A stretch of 64,000 nt of DNA. Source: CS4-C045 sp963844115. Its GTDB lineage: Bacteria > Planctomycetota > Planctomycetia > Pirellulales > UBA7805. Positions 46,265 through 55,206 of this stretch are shown in pieces. Both the position numbers and the translations under genes were made by a program. The DNA lies in the NCBI GenBank assembly GCA_963844115.1, contig CAWJNN010000087.1, positions 77,361-141,360 of the forward strand. The letters are read 5' to 3'. The notes under the pieces were generated by a model that was not told the DNA's origin, searched no databases, and saw nothing but the letters and a program-made list of their open reading frames with translations. Position 1 is the first letter of the stretch; each line of letters opens with the position of its first letter.

Positions 46265-46832
46265 GGGTCAGTCCCTCGCTGTGCACAATTTCGGCGTCGC
46301 AGTGCCCACACCGTCCCGACATCTTGGTGCACTCCAGGCGGTCTTCGCCGGGCACGTCTTCACCATGATCGTGGGTCGGTTGTCGGCAAGTCGGGCAGAC
46401 GTAAATTCGCATGTTCGCGTCGTCCGCGATCGGCAGTCGGCAGTAACCACACGGCACACCCAGCTGGTCTTCCGCCGGCGGACCCGAGTACGGGCGGTTC
46501 AGCAGCGACACGTGCAGCACGTGTTCGTCGATTCCCACCACGTCGCCTGTCTTCAAAATGTTGATGCGATTGGCCTGTAGGCCGTTAACGGTCACGCGCA
46601 AGTCGGTGTCCGTCGCCATCAGCAACTTGGCCCCCGTCTTGTTGCGGATGGTCTCCAGCAGGATCGCGGCCGCTCCGTTGTTCGTGCGCATCAGCTGCCC
46701 TTCGTTCACAGCCAGTCGCTCCAGATCGGGCAGCGCGAAGTATTCCGGTCCCTGCGGACTCGCCTCCAGCGCAAGCTGGACCTCTGAGTCGTTTTCTGGA
46801 AACAGGCAGTATTGCTGCGTGGAGTTCGACAT
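46248..46832 (-). CDS. FHA-like plus RING-like zinc protein, candidate E3
   Basis: A 194-residue protein, first in the run. Residues ~65-112 ('LRVTVNGLQANRINILKTGD' then VVGIDEHVLHV) look like the last strands of an FHA domain, though the phosphothreonine-binding motifs are not obvious. Residues 128-178 carry C128-x2-C131-x14-C146-x2-C149-x4-H154-x-H156-x11-C168-x6-C175-x2-C178, a spacing like a RING/binuclear treble clef. It is followed by E1, E2 and Ubl genes, so an E3-like adaptor is a reasonable inference. Confidence 0.7.
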   Translation of the reverse strand: MSNSTQQYCLFPENDSEVQLALEASPQGPEYFALPDLERLAVNEGQLMRTNNGAAAILLETIRNKTGAKLLMATDTDLRVTVNGLQANRINILKTGDVVGIDEHVLHVSLLNRPYSGPPAEDQLGVPCGYCRLPIADDANMRIYVCPTCRQPTHDHGEDVPGEDRLECTKMSGRCGHCDAEIVHSEGLTHVPEL

Positions 46833-47287
46833 GACGATGAACCTTTGTTTCTTTCAGTTACGCGTGCAAGCGAAGCGCTAGCGCGGAATGAACGAAGCCT
46901 TACCTACTGCTTCTAGCCTCAAGTCTCCCACCGATACTTCTCCGGCCTTCACTTCCACTTCTTCTGTTCTTCTCTTGCCCTTTCTCACTGCTATCTCACA
47001 CGCACGACGGCGCGAGTCTGGGACAATAAACTTTCCGATATGCGAAACTTTCGCATCAGCGCATACCTTCTGTTTGCCATGCGTCGAACAGGTGTCTCTC
47101 TAAAACTCCCACGCGAGATCACCGTTTGTTGCGATATAAAACGTTGCAAGAGAAGGACTTTTAGAAAATTCCAAGATTCTTGTCCCAAATCTCGCTGCTC
47201 GCCCGAGAGAGAATTAACGGTGACTGCGCAGGCAGGCGGTCGCTGCCTACCGAGGGCAGTTCGTGGATCTCAACAGGCGGGGTTCTA
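46833..47287. promoter_or_regulatory. Divergent promoter region with opposed TGGGACAA motifs
   Basis: The 455-base gap between the ubiquitin-like run (minus) and the sigma/kinase genes (plus) holds TGGGACAA on the plus strand at 47019-47026 and the same motif on the minus strand at 47180-47187. Each points toward the gene it would serve. GGGACAA resembles -35 elements of some ECF promoters; -10 elements are not clear. No gene is seen within. Confidence 0.45.
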
Positions 47288-48259
47288 ATGGCGTCCGATC
47301 GAGAAAAGAAGAACAAAAACGCAGACAATGCGATAAAAAATAATAGTTACAAGGCAATCGAAAAATTACTTCGCAGTAAAAGCGAGAAACAGCAACAGAA
47401 AGGATTGAGACAGGTACGGAACTTGTTAGCACGTGACGCGAAGCTTTGGCTTGAGGAAAGTACGCGGCTGGAGGATTTGGGCATTCGCCTGTCGGGCTGC
47501 GACTATTTGGCAGCCCAGGACGACGCCGTGTCAGCCCTTTCGCGACAGATCGCCGAGCCCGGCAATTCCGATTTCCAGCATGGCCTTCGCTTCCACATGC
47601 AAACGCTGGTCGAGTGGCAGGCGATCGAAGGAGCGATTAAGCGACTATTGCTCAGTCCAAGTGACGACGACCTTAATCGCGGGATGGTTTTGGTGTACGA
47701 AGTCTACAAGGAGCCCATTCTTGGTCGTCTCCGCCGCAGCCGGTCGAAACCCAAGGGCCGTCCTTCACCGGACTTTTCGAAAGGGCAATTACCTTCGCGC
47801 GCCCTGTGCGACGTTTGGCAAGCGACGATGAAGAATTTGTGGAAGCACGTCTGGAAAGGTCACTTCAAATACGACCGCAGCTTGTTTGCCTTCCTGATCA
47901 AAATCGCTCGCTGCCGTGCGATCGATTGGATCCGGCGCGAGGAACGATATCGGCATGGCGAAGATGTCGAGCCGCCAGCTCGCGACCAGGTGAACGGGAC
48001 AATATACCTGAAGGAGGATTTTAGAGACTTCTACACAGCCCTGAAGGAGGCGGAACGAAAAACACTGCAGTTGGATGTTGATCTCTTTCAAGAAAACGAT
48101 TGGCGCTGGGTCGATGGAGAAACATTCGCAACCGTGTTCATTGAACGCAACGCGAAAGCTGGCGGACCGCCCGTCGAACCGGAGACGGTGCTGCGGCGAC
48201 GTTCCAGGGTACGTGGTAAATTCCGGGACTATATCGAGAGAAAGGGCAACGATGTATGA
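47288..48259 (+). CDS. ECF-like sigma factor
   Basis: About 323 residues from the ATG at 47288. The segment 'DVWQATMKNLWKHVWKGHFK' and 'FAFLIKIARCRAIDWIRREE' is a sigma-70 region 2 of the ECF type (core binding and -10 recognition). Region 4 is less clear near the C-terminus ('ETVLRRRSRVRGKFRDYIER'). The N-terminal 150 residues are an extra helical domain. It overlaps the kinase gene by eight bases. Planctomycete ECFs paired with kinases are thought to be controlled by phosphorylation. Confidence 0.7.
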   Translation: MASDREKKNKNADNAIKNNSYKAIEKLLRSKSEKQQQKGLRQVRNLLARDAKLWLEESTRLEDLGIRLSGCDYLAAQDDAVSALSRQIAEPGNSDFQHGLRFHMQTLVEWQAIEGAIKRLLLSPSDDDLNRGMVLVYEVYKEPILGRLRRSRSKPKGRPSPDFSKGQLPSRALCDVWQATMKNLWKHVWKGHFKYDRSLFAFLIKIARCRAIDWIRREERYRHGEDVEPPARDQVNGTIYLKEDFRDFYTALKEAERKTLQLDVDLFQENDWRWVDGETFATVFIERNAKAGGPPVEPETVLRRRSRVRGKFRDYIERKGNDV

Positions 48260-49705
48260 ACATCACGATTTAGGGAAACAAAAGCGGACGATGTCTGTGG
48301 CGGAGGAAACAGAAATCACAGACGTCACCGCTGATTCAGTGGACGCCTTGCTGGCGGCCTCGTTGATCGAGCATCTGGAGCCGTCGATCGACTGCGTTTC
48401 CACCAGCGACATGGAAGAAGCGGCCAGCGCGCTGTCCGAGTCAGACCGGAAAGCGCTTGCTGCGATGGAGAGCGCGGACGACTTTATTGCACGGATGCGC
48501 GCCGAATTCCCGCCTCCGCAACCGGCGGAACTGCAGCTGGAGTTCGATACCACGTGGCGAGCAGCTTCCGAAACCAAAGCACAGAAAGCACATTCGATGG
48601 CCCTGCAAGATAAAGAGCTGATCCGTTTGGCGGGTAAGATCAGAGAGTTCGCCGGGCGCGAACAGGTAGCCTTCGAACGCATCGTCTATCGGATGAAAGA
48701 TCAGCTGGGCGAGGGTGGCCAGGGCATCGTGTTTTTGCTGGAAGCGGAAGACCAGTTTGGGCGCGGCGGGCGATGAAGTTGTTCAGGCCCTCTTCGTCGG
48801 ACATGAATGCGGCGACCTTTCTGCATGAAATGGAACGCATGGGCGACGTGGCCTCGCGGGTCCACCGTAGTTGGCACGACGATCTGGTCAACGTCGACTG
48901 GTTTGGCATCCACGACGGCGTTCACGTGATGCTGATGCAATTTATTGACGGCTTCAACCTGCAGGAGTTGCTGCAGCCCAAGCTCTTGGAAGGTGTGCGG
49001 CCCTATGTCGACGACGAGCGCTGGAACACGCTGAACAATGTGGTCTATTCCAACAGCGGTTCGCAGCAACTGGCCTTCAGACCTTCGATTGCCGTGTACA
49101 TCGCCGAACGGATTTTGCGGGGTTTGGAGCGACTGCACGGCGAGGGCCTGGTGCACAGCGACATCAAGCCGTCGAACGTGATGCTGGATGCCTCGGGCAG
49201 TCTTAAGATCATCGATATCGGCTCAGCCTTTCGAAAGGAAGCTCCGCCGATGATCCCCCTGGGTACCCCGGCCTACGCCGCCACCGAACTGCTGGAAAGC
49301 AAACAGTGCACGGAGCAAAGCGATCTGGCCAGTGTGGGATACGTGTTGGTCGAGATGCTGAGTGGGCAGCCGATTGCGCAAGGGATTTGTGGTCCGGACG
49401 CCACAACCCGCACGATTGGCAAGAAAGAAAGAGACGCCCACCTCGCGCTCAAGCGGGACTTGCCGGACAAGCTGGGCGAGCTGATACCGGCCAAAGTTCG
49501 GGACGCTAAATTGCTGGTCGAATTGTGTCAGCGCCTGATCGCCCCGAAACCTGGCGACCGCTTCAAAGACGCGAATGCGGTGATTGACGTCTGTTTCAAA
49601 TTTAACAAGGACCTGATCATCGGCGACCTGGCTATCAACAATTACAAGGAAATTCAGCACTTACTGAGGAACGCCAAAAAAGCCGACCGCCGCCGCGCGT
49701 CGTAG
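48252..49705 (+). CDS. Ser/Thr protein kinase (one frameshift)
   Basis: Hanks-type kinase. The first frame (48252-48776) has an N-terminal regulatory stretch ending in the glycine loop LGEGGQGIV. The second (48773-49705) starts at 'AMKLF', which carries the ATP-binding Lys, then 'GLVHSDIKPSNVML' (catalytic loop, HSD instead of HRD), 'LKIIDIGSA' (DIG for DFG) and 'LGTPAYAATE' (activation segment end). The frames overlap by ATGA, but a split there would divide the ATP site, so an indel in GGGCGCGGCGGGCG is likelier. No membrane helix; cytoplasmic. Probable partner of the sigma factor and possibly of the FHA-like protein. Confidence 0.8.
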
Positions 49706-50088
49706 TTAGCCGTTTGGAACGTCCCCTCTCCTGCGACAGTCCAAGATCCGCCGTCGCGGAAATCGCCGACCGCACGTCTCCCGAAAAAAGAGAACGCCCA
49801 ACGGTTCCTGGAGACCTTCGGTTCCCGGCCCGCCGGGATGCGGAGTCGGCAAACACGCGCACAGCGCTCTGAAACCTCGGCGAATTGTGTACGGTTGTCT
49901 GTTGGTTGCTGGTTTCCCGCCCCCGCCCACGTCCGCGCCCGCTTGCCTGCCGCAGGCGCCTCGACAGACCCACCAAATTGCCAGTATTCCGCCCGCTTGA
50001 CACGGGTAGATACGTCTGTACACTATTGAACAGATGTGAGCTATAGAAGCATGGGATATGGTAAACAATTTGAAGTCGAGGTTTCATC
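49706..50088. other. Intergenic region, no gene seen
   Basis: GC-rich with a C-rich stretch near 49918-49950. It should contain the recQ promoter; none of the open frames looks coding. Confidence 0.4.
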
Positions 50089-52044
50089 ATGGCAGTCGGG
50101 TGTGAAAGTGTGAATATCGCGGACGTGGATCAAGTGCTCAGCGAGCGGTTCGGTTTTGGTCAGTTCCTGCCGGGGCAGCGCGAAGTGATTCAATGCTTGC
50201 TGGAAGGCCGTTCAGCGGCGGCGGTCTTTCCCACCGGCGCGGGTAAATCGCTCTGTTATCAGCTGCCCGCCTTAATGCTGCCCGGTACAACGATTGTCGT
50301 CTCGCCGTTGATCGCACTGATGAAAGACCAGATCGACGCGCTGGACCGGCGCGGGATCGCCGCCGCGCGGCTCGACTCCACGCTTTCTTTTGACGAATAT
50401 CGCGATGTCATGGACAACGTCCGTTCGGGTGATATCAAGTTATTGTACGTCGCCCCGGAACGATTCAACAACGAACGATTTCGCGAAACTCTGCAGCAGT
50501 TGGATGTTTCGTTCTTTGCGGTCGACGAAGCGCATTGCATTTCGGAGTGGGGTCACAATTTTCGTCCCGACTACCTCAAACTGGCCCACTACGCTCGGCT
50601 GGCCAACGCCGGACGCGTGCTGGCATTGACGGCCACGGCCACGCCCCAAGTGCTGGAGGATATGTGCCGTCTATTCGAGATCAAACCTGAGTGCGCGGTA
50701 CGCACGGGTTTCTATCGGCCGAATCTCACGTTACTTGGCACGCCGGTTTCCAACGAGCGGCAACGCGACGAGATGCTCTTGGAGCGATTCGCATCTCGAC
50801 CTAAAGGGGCCACGATCGTCTACGTTACCCTGCAGCGGACGGCCGAGGAGGTCGCCGAGCAATTAAAGCAGGCGGGCCTGCCGGCACGAGCCTACCACGC
50901 TGGGATGGACAACGAAGTTCGTGCGGAAGTGCAGGACTGGTTCATGGCTTTGGAAGACCCGATCGTCGTGGCGACCATCGCCTTCGGGATGGGTATCGAC
51001 AAGGCCAATATTCGTTATGTGTATCACTACAACCTGCCGAAAAGCCTGGAAAACTATTCGCAAGAGGTCGGGCGCGCCGGACGAGACAGCGAGCCGTCGA
51101 TCTGCGAGATGTTCCTTTCCATGGCAGACGTAAACGTGCTGGAAAACTTCGTCTACGGCGACACACCGGCGGTCGACTCGGTGCGGCAGCTGGTCCAGCA
51201 CGTGTTCGGCCAGGAGGAACAATTCGATGTGAGTCTGTACGAGCTTTCGCGAATGTTCGATATCCGAAACCTTGTGGTCCGCACCTTGTTGACCTATTTG
51301 GAATTAGACGGGTATCTGGAAGGCGGCACGCCGTTTTACTCCAGTTATCGCTTCAAGCCGTTGGCCAGTTCGGCAGAAATTCTGGCCGGTTTCGAGGGCG
51401 AACGGCGCGAGTTCCTGGCCACCGTGTTTCGGCAGGCGGTCAAGCACAAGACATGGTTCTCGTTGGATGTCGACAAGGCCGCCGACCAACTAAAGGTTCC
51501 GCGCGATCGGATTGTCCGCGCGCTGGACCATTTGTCCGACCAGCAGCAATTGAAAGTCGAATCCGCCGGCGTACGATTGCGCTATCGGCGGCTGCGCAAG
51601 CCCACGAATGCCGGGCAGCTATCCGATGAACTGCATCAGCGCATGTGCGAGCGCGAGCGACGCGACATAGGTCGGCTGCATCAAGTGCTGGAGTGGGTGG
51701 CCCATGACGGATGCCAGGTGGACACACTGAGTCGTTATTTCGGCGACGACGCGCGCCAACCCTGCGGTCATTGCTCGTGGTGCCAACGCAACAGGAGCGC
51801 AGCCGAATTACCGGACCGCCCTGCCGCCACGATCGATGCAGAAATCTGGCGGCGTGCTGAGACCCTCCGGAAAAAGCACGTCAAGGTCCTCGACGACCCT
51901 CGTCGTTTCGCCCTTTTCCTGTGCGGCGTCAGTACGCCGCTGCTGGTGAAAGCGAAAGTGACTCGCGACGAATTGTTCGGCGCCTTGGCGCATGTCTCCT
52001 ATCCCGAACTGGTCGCAGCCGCCCAGCAGAAACGGGCGTCGTAG
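50089..52044 (+). CDS. recQ: ATP-dependent DNA helicase RecQ
   Basis: A 651-residue superfamily 2 helicase. Motifs: 'FLPGQREVIQ' (motif 0), FPTGAGKSLCYQLPA (Walker A), VDEAHCISEWGHNFRPDY (II plus RecQ loop), LTATATP (III), 'TIAFGMGIDKANIRYVYHYN' and QEVGRAGRD (V, VI). The C-terminal part includes a CGHCSWC zinc pair and a winged-helix-like region; a canonical HRDC domain is not obvious. It unwinds 3'-5' during recombination and repair. It stands alone. Confidence 0.92.
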   Translation: MAVGCESVNIADVDQVLSERFGFGQFLPGQREVIQCLLEGRSAAAVFPTGAGKSLCYQLPALMLPGTTIVVSPLIALMKDQIDALDRRGIAAARLDSTLSFDEYRDVMDNVRSGDIKLLYVAPERFNNERFRETLQQLDVSFFAVDEAHCISEWGHNFRPDYLKLAHYARLANAGRVLALTATATPQVLEDMCRLFEIKPECAVRTGFYRPNLTLLGTPVSNERQRDEMLLERFASRPKGATIVYVTLQRTAEEVAEQLKQAGLPARAYHAGMDNEVRAEVQDWFMALEDPIVVATIAFGMGIDKANIRYVYHYNLPKSLENYSQEVGRAGRDSEPSICEMFLSMADVNVLENFVYGDTPAVDSVRQLVQHVFGQEEQFDVSLYELSRMFDIRNLVVRTLLTYLELDGYLEGGTPFYSSYRFKPLASSAEILAGFEGERREFLATVFRQAVKHKTWFSLDVDKAADQLKVPRDRIVRALDHLSDQQQLKVESAGVRLRYRRLRKPTNAGQLSDELHQRMCERERRDIGRLHQVLEWVAHDGCQVDTLSRYFGDDARQPCGHCSWCQRNRSAAELPDRPAATIDAEIWRRAETLRKKHVKVLDDPRRFALFLCGVSTPLLVKAKVTRDELFGALAHVSYPELVAAAQQKRAS

Positions 52045-52256
52045 ATACAGGGAGAAAACTGGGAGGAGGGAGAAAACGGGGAGGAAGACAACGAAGAGAG
52101 GGAGGAGGTAGAGCGAAGGGATACTCCAGTACCGCAGGCGGACTTCGCAAGTCAGGGCGATGGCCAGCGGCAAGTCGGTGTCACGCCGAAGTGAGATATC
52201 CGTTGAGCCATCGAAACGTGGTGGTCTGCCCGGCTCCAGAAACGTGGCGAGTCTGA

Positions 52257-52655
52257 TCAGAGACCCACCCACGGAAGTTTGTCCGGCATAGGAAATCCCC
52301 ACGACGCGGCCAACGCGTTCGCCGCGTCTTCAACATTGGTGATTTCACCCCACGGCCCGTTCCGCAAATAAGCATGGGCAAATTCATGCGCGATGACGTA
52401 GTGAGCGAACGCTTCGTGGCACTCGGATAGTCGTAGTTTCAGAACCACACTGCGGCTGCCATCGCCAGTTCCTCCCGGGGCGGCCATGAATACCGATGAA
52501 CCTTCTCCCGGAACGTAATTATCTGCCGAGACCGTGAATCGAGAGTCACTCAGGAAGTCTTGCTGCACTTCCTTCGGCAACGTAGTGAGCACATACAAAA
52601 CCCGCTGCCGCAACGGTTCGTGCTGCTCGAAGGCTTCAAGATGAGCTGAGAACAT
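52257..52655 (-). CDS. Small HEFAH metallopeptidase-like protein
   Basis: A 132-residue protein with VIAHEFAHAYLR, an HExxH zinc-peptidase motif with a downstream acidic stretch ('EDAANALAASWGF') that could supply the third ligand. No signal peptide or other domain is seen. Small proteins of this kind occur in many bacteria and their substrates are unknown. Between it and recQ lies a purine-rich stretch (52045-52130) with no gene. Confidence 0.6.
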   Translation of the reverse strand: MFSAHLEAFEQHEPLRQRVLYVLTTLPKEVQQDFLSDSRFTVSADNYVPGEGSSVFMAAPGGTGDGSRSVVLKLRLSECHEAFAHYVIAHEFAHAYLRNGPWGEITNVEDAANALAASWGFPMPDKLPWVGL

Positions 52656-52763
52656 TACAATAAGTTACTTCTTAACGTTTCGTAGCAGCTGACTAACGGC
52701 GACCTCTACTTCTTCCTAATCAAGGATTCACTCTCGCAAGACCGTCGACTCGTCACGGGGTAG

Positions 52764-53717
52764 TTAGCGGGGCGACACGGGAGCCGATGTCGGCTGGCCC
52801 GGTTCCTTGAGCATCCGAAACAGATCGCTTTCCGTGGACAAAATCAGGCGTGTATCCTGGCCGAGTGTCTTCTTCAAGACCTCCAGTCGCCGCAAGAACT
52901 CGTAAAAATCGGGGGACCGGCCATAGGCCTCGGCGGTCAACCGAATCACCTGCGCATCGGCCTCGCCGCGAATCTCCGCGGCCTTCTGCTCCATTTCTCC
53001 TTCGATTTGGTCAAGCTCCTTCTGCGTTTGACCGAGGATGCGGTTCTTGTCCTCTTGGGCCTCTGAATCATACAGCCGCGCGATCCGCAATCGCTCCGAG
53101 ATCATGCGATCGTAGACGGTCGCGCGGACTGAGGCAACATAATTGACTCGTTTGATACGGATCTTGACCAGTTCCATTCCGTATTCTTTCAGATCGACGC
53201 CGCGGAGAATTTCATCTTCGACGTCATCCCGCCCACCTCCAGCAACCGGATCGGCTGTAGTGCGTTCCAATTCTTCGGTCTCGTAGATGAGTTCATCGTT
53301 GGACTTGCGAACGACATCGATCAGGTTGTGGCGTGCGACAACGTCGCGAACTGCCGAATCAACCAGATCGTCGAGGATTTTCTGTCCGCGTTCTTCGTTC
53401 CGGACCTTCACAAAGAAAGTCATCGGATCAATGATATGCCAGCGTGCCCAAACGTCGATGTCGATCCGTTTCTTGTCTTTTGTTTGCATACTCTCGGGCG
53501 CCCCGTCCCAGGGGAGCAATCGTTTTTCCAGGAAGTACGCTTCCTGAATGAAGGGGATCTTGAAGTGCAATCCTGCGTCTTGAACATCGTCGACGGGCTT
53601 ACCGAACTGTGTAACGATGACCTGTTTCCCTTCCTCAACGATGTAGGCGCTCGAGTACAGAACGAAGGCGGAAATTCCGAGGATCACGAGCACGGCGACG
53701 GTAAGTTTTGTCTTCAT
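52764..53717 (-). CDS. hflC: SPFH protein HflC
   Basis: A 317-residue protein with an N-terminal membrane anchor (residues 5-23), then the SPFH/band-7 domain ('EEGKQVIVTQFGKPVDDVQD', 'WARWHIIDPMTFFVKV') and a helical tail containing 'EGEMEQKAAEIRGEADAQVI', the HflC hallmark. With HflK it forms a cage around the FtsH protease. It has its own AGGAGG site at 53728. The upstream hflK is broken. Confidence 0.88.
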   Translation of the reverse strand: MKTKLTVAVLVILGISAFVLYSSAYIVEEGKQVIVTQFGKPVDDVQDAGLHFKIPFIQEAYFLEKRLLPWDGAPESMQTKDKKRIDIDVWARWHIIDPMTFFVKVRNEERGQKILDDLVDSAVRDVVARHNLIDVVRKSNDELIYETEELERTTADPVAGGGRDDVEDEILRGVDLKEYGMELVKIRIKRVNYVASVRATVYDRMISERLRIARLYDSEAQEDKNRILGQTQKELDQIEGEMEQKAAEIRGEADAQVIRLTAEAYGRSPDFYEFLRRLEVLKKTLGQDTRLILSTESDLFRMLKEPGQPTSAPVSPR

Positions 53718-54417
53718 CGCACACCTCCTCTTGGATCAGCTCCTCTGCCTGATTGGCAAGCTGTTCTCGGCCGATCGTCAGCACGTAGTCGATGCTCGAA
53801 TCACCGACGAGTTTTCGCATCACGGACTCGGAAACATCGCTAATAGTGTCCGGCACCGCCGCGTTCACGTCGGAAATGGTCCCGCTTGGCAGGCTCCTTA
53901 GGTCGATCCTTTCCGTGCTACCGACTTTGAACAGAAACTCCATTGGGTCCTTGACTCGGTACTGCACAATCCACTCGACGTGTCCCAGATTCAGATCCCC
54001 AGTTAGCATCTCGGCCACGGCAAGATCTTGTTAGTCTTCGGGGCGTAGAGCGTCTTGCGCCCCGCCTGCGACGTTTCAAAGCCAAACTCCAGGGACTGGA
54101 TGCGCTGGACAGGGACATGGTAGACCGTATCGATCGGCCAAGGCATTTTCACGTGAAGGCCCGGCGGAACCGTGCCCCACTTCTTGCCAAACCTGAGTAC
54201 CACGCCTTCGTCGCTCGCCTCGACGCGATAGAAAACCGACCAGCCAATTAGCAGTACGCCGGCGACTACAAGTCCGATCAGAGCCAGTCGCAATCCCTGG
54301 CCTATCTGATCCCAGGGTCAGAGCCAGTCGCAATCCCTGGCCTATCTGATCCCAGGGGATGTCGTCGGAGTCAAAAGGACGGCGTTGGCGGCCGCCAAAG
54401 TCATCGCGTGCGGACAT
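53635..54417 (-). pseudogene. hflK: HflK remnant: duplicated, frameshifted and C-truncated
   Basis: Pieces of HflK appear in order in three frames: 'RRPFDSDDIPWDQIGQGLRL' (start at 54417), then membrane anchor and start of the SPFH domain ('FYRVEASDEGVVLRFGKKWG'), then 'AEMLTGDLNLGHVEWIVQYR' to 'TIGREQLANQAEELIQEE'. The first break is a 40-base tandem duplication, the second a one-base loss near 54012. After 'LIQEE' the second half of HflK (band-7 end and helical tail) is absent and the frame runs into hflC. Even with the indels corrected the protein would be truncated. Confidence 0.7.
54278..54357. repeat. 40-base perfect tandem duplication in hflK
   Basis: Copies at 54278-54317 and 54318-54357, both beginning TCAGAGCCAGTCGCAATCCC. 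Forty is not a multiple of three; deleting one copy rejoins 'IGQGLRLALIGLVVAGVLL'. Confidence 0.92.
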
Positions 54418-54437
54418 GCGTCGTACCCTATAAAGGA

Positions 54438-54470
54438 AAACGCCCCTGGATCAGTGATCGAGGGGCGTTT
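54438..54470 (-). terminator. Terminator hairpin after the cold-shock gene
   Basis: AAACGCCCCT and AGGGGCGTTT form a 10-base stem with a 13-base loop, flanked by T/A runs on both sides, 28 bases after the cold-shock stop. Confidence 0.75.
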
Positions 54471-54497
54471 CTTGATTTTCATCAAACGCTGAACAGA

Positions 54498-54707
54498 CTA
54501 GGCAGTCTGGACGGCTAGTCGGACGGAAACGGCGCAGGGCCCTTTTTTGCCCTGTCCTACTTCATATTGGACCACCTGACCTTCAACCAACTGCTCGATG
54601 GTCACGTCTTGAAGTTCCGAGTGATGGAAAAACAGGTCGCCCCGTTCTCCGTCGATGAACCCAAAACCCTTTTCCGACACTACCTTCTTAATCTTACCTT
54701 CTGGCAT
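54498..54707 (-). CDS. Cold-shock domain protein
   Basis: A 69-residue protein from the ATG at 54707 (MPEGKIKKVVSEKGFGFI). RNP1 is KGFGFI (residues 13-18) and RNP2 DLFFHHS (24-30), in an OB-fold that binds single-stranded RNA/DNA. Standard length for the CspA family. A longer start at 54749 is unlikely. A terminator follows. Confidence 0.92.
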   Translation of the reverse strand: MPEGKIKKVVSEKGFGFIDGERGDLFFHHSELQDVTIEQLVEGQVVQYEVGQGKKGPCAVSVRLAVQTA

Positions 54708-55088
54708 TGCTGCACTCCAAAAAAAATAAACCTTTGGCAGAGGGATCACTTCTTGTAAAAAGATCCATCAACCCGAAAAAAACAAACAGAAGACAACCAC
54801 AAAATTTGGGCGGGCACTTACTAGAAGGGCACTGCGACGCAGAATGCGGCGTGCGGGAAAAACTACCGGAAGGTGTCGAACCTGCAACATGTTTCTGCTG
54901 CCACGTACTTCGTGACAGGTAAAGTATAGGCCCCTGCCGGGAGTAAGGCAATGGGGAACAAGGCTATTTGCAGCGTAAAGACCAAGGTTTCTGCCTAATC
55001 CGCGTCACGTCGCATGTCCCATTTCAAGGTACCGGTGTCCTAATCGGTCGTTTGATTCGGCCCCTCAAAAAAGGCATGAGTTTGCGAG
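54708..55088. other. Intergenic region, probable csp leader
   Basis: Contains A-rich stretches just upstream of the cold-shock gene (54715-54790), in keeping with a long 5' leader typical of csp mRNAs. No gene is seen. Confidence 0.4.
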
Positions 55089-55146
55089 GCACAACAAAAA
55101 AACCCCGTCGAAAGGCGTTTTTTGAAGTCCGCCTTTCCGAACGGGG
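55089..55146 (-). terminator. Rho-independent terminator for the TerB-like gene
   Basis: On the minus strand ACCCCGTTCGGAAAGGCG pairs with CGCCTTTCGACGGGGT around a 12-base A-rich loop, followed by seven T. It is 60 bases after the TerB-like stop. Confidence 0.85.
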
Positions 55147-55206
55147 TGACGATAATTCTGTTTTTGGTACGTCAACAAGCAGTCAGATTGATGCCGTCGG
55201 CATTCT

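Noticed and set aside
48773..48776. ATGA overlap read as two coupled genes before and in the kinase
   Set aside because: The glycine loop and the ATP-binding Lys would be on different proteins; an indel in the GC-rich run is simpler.
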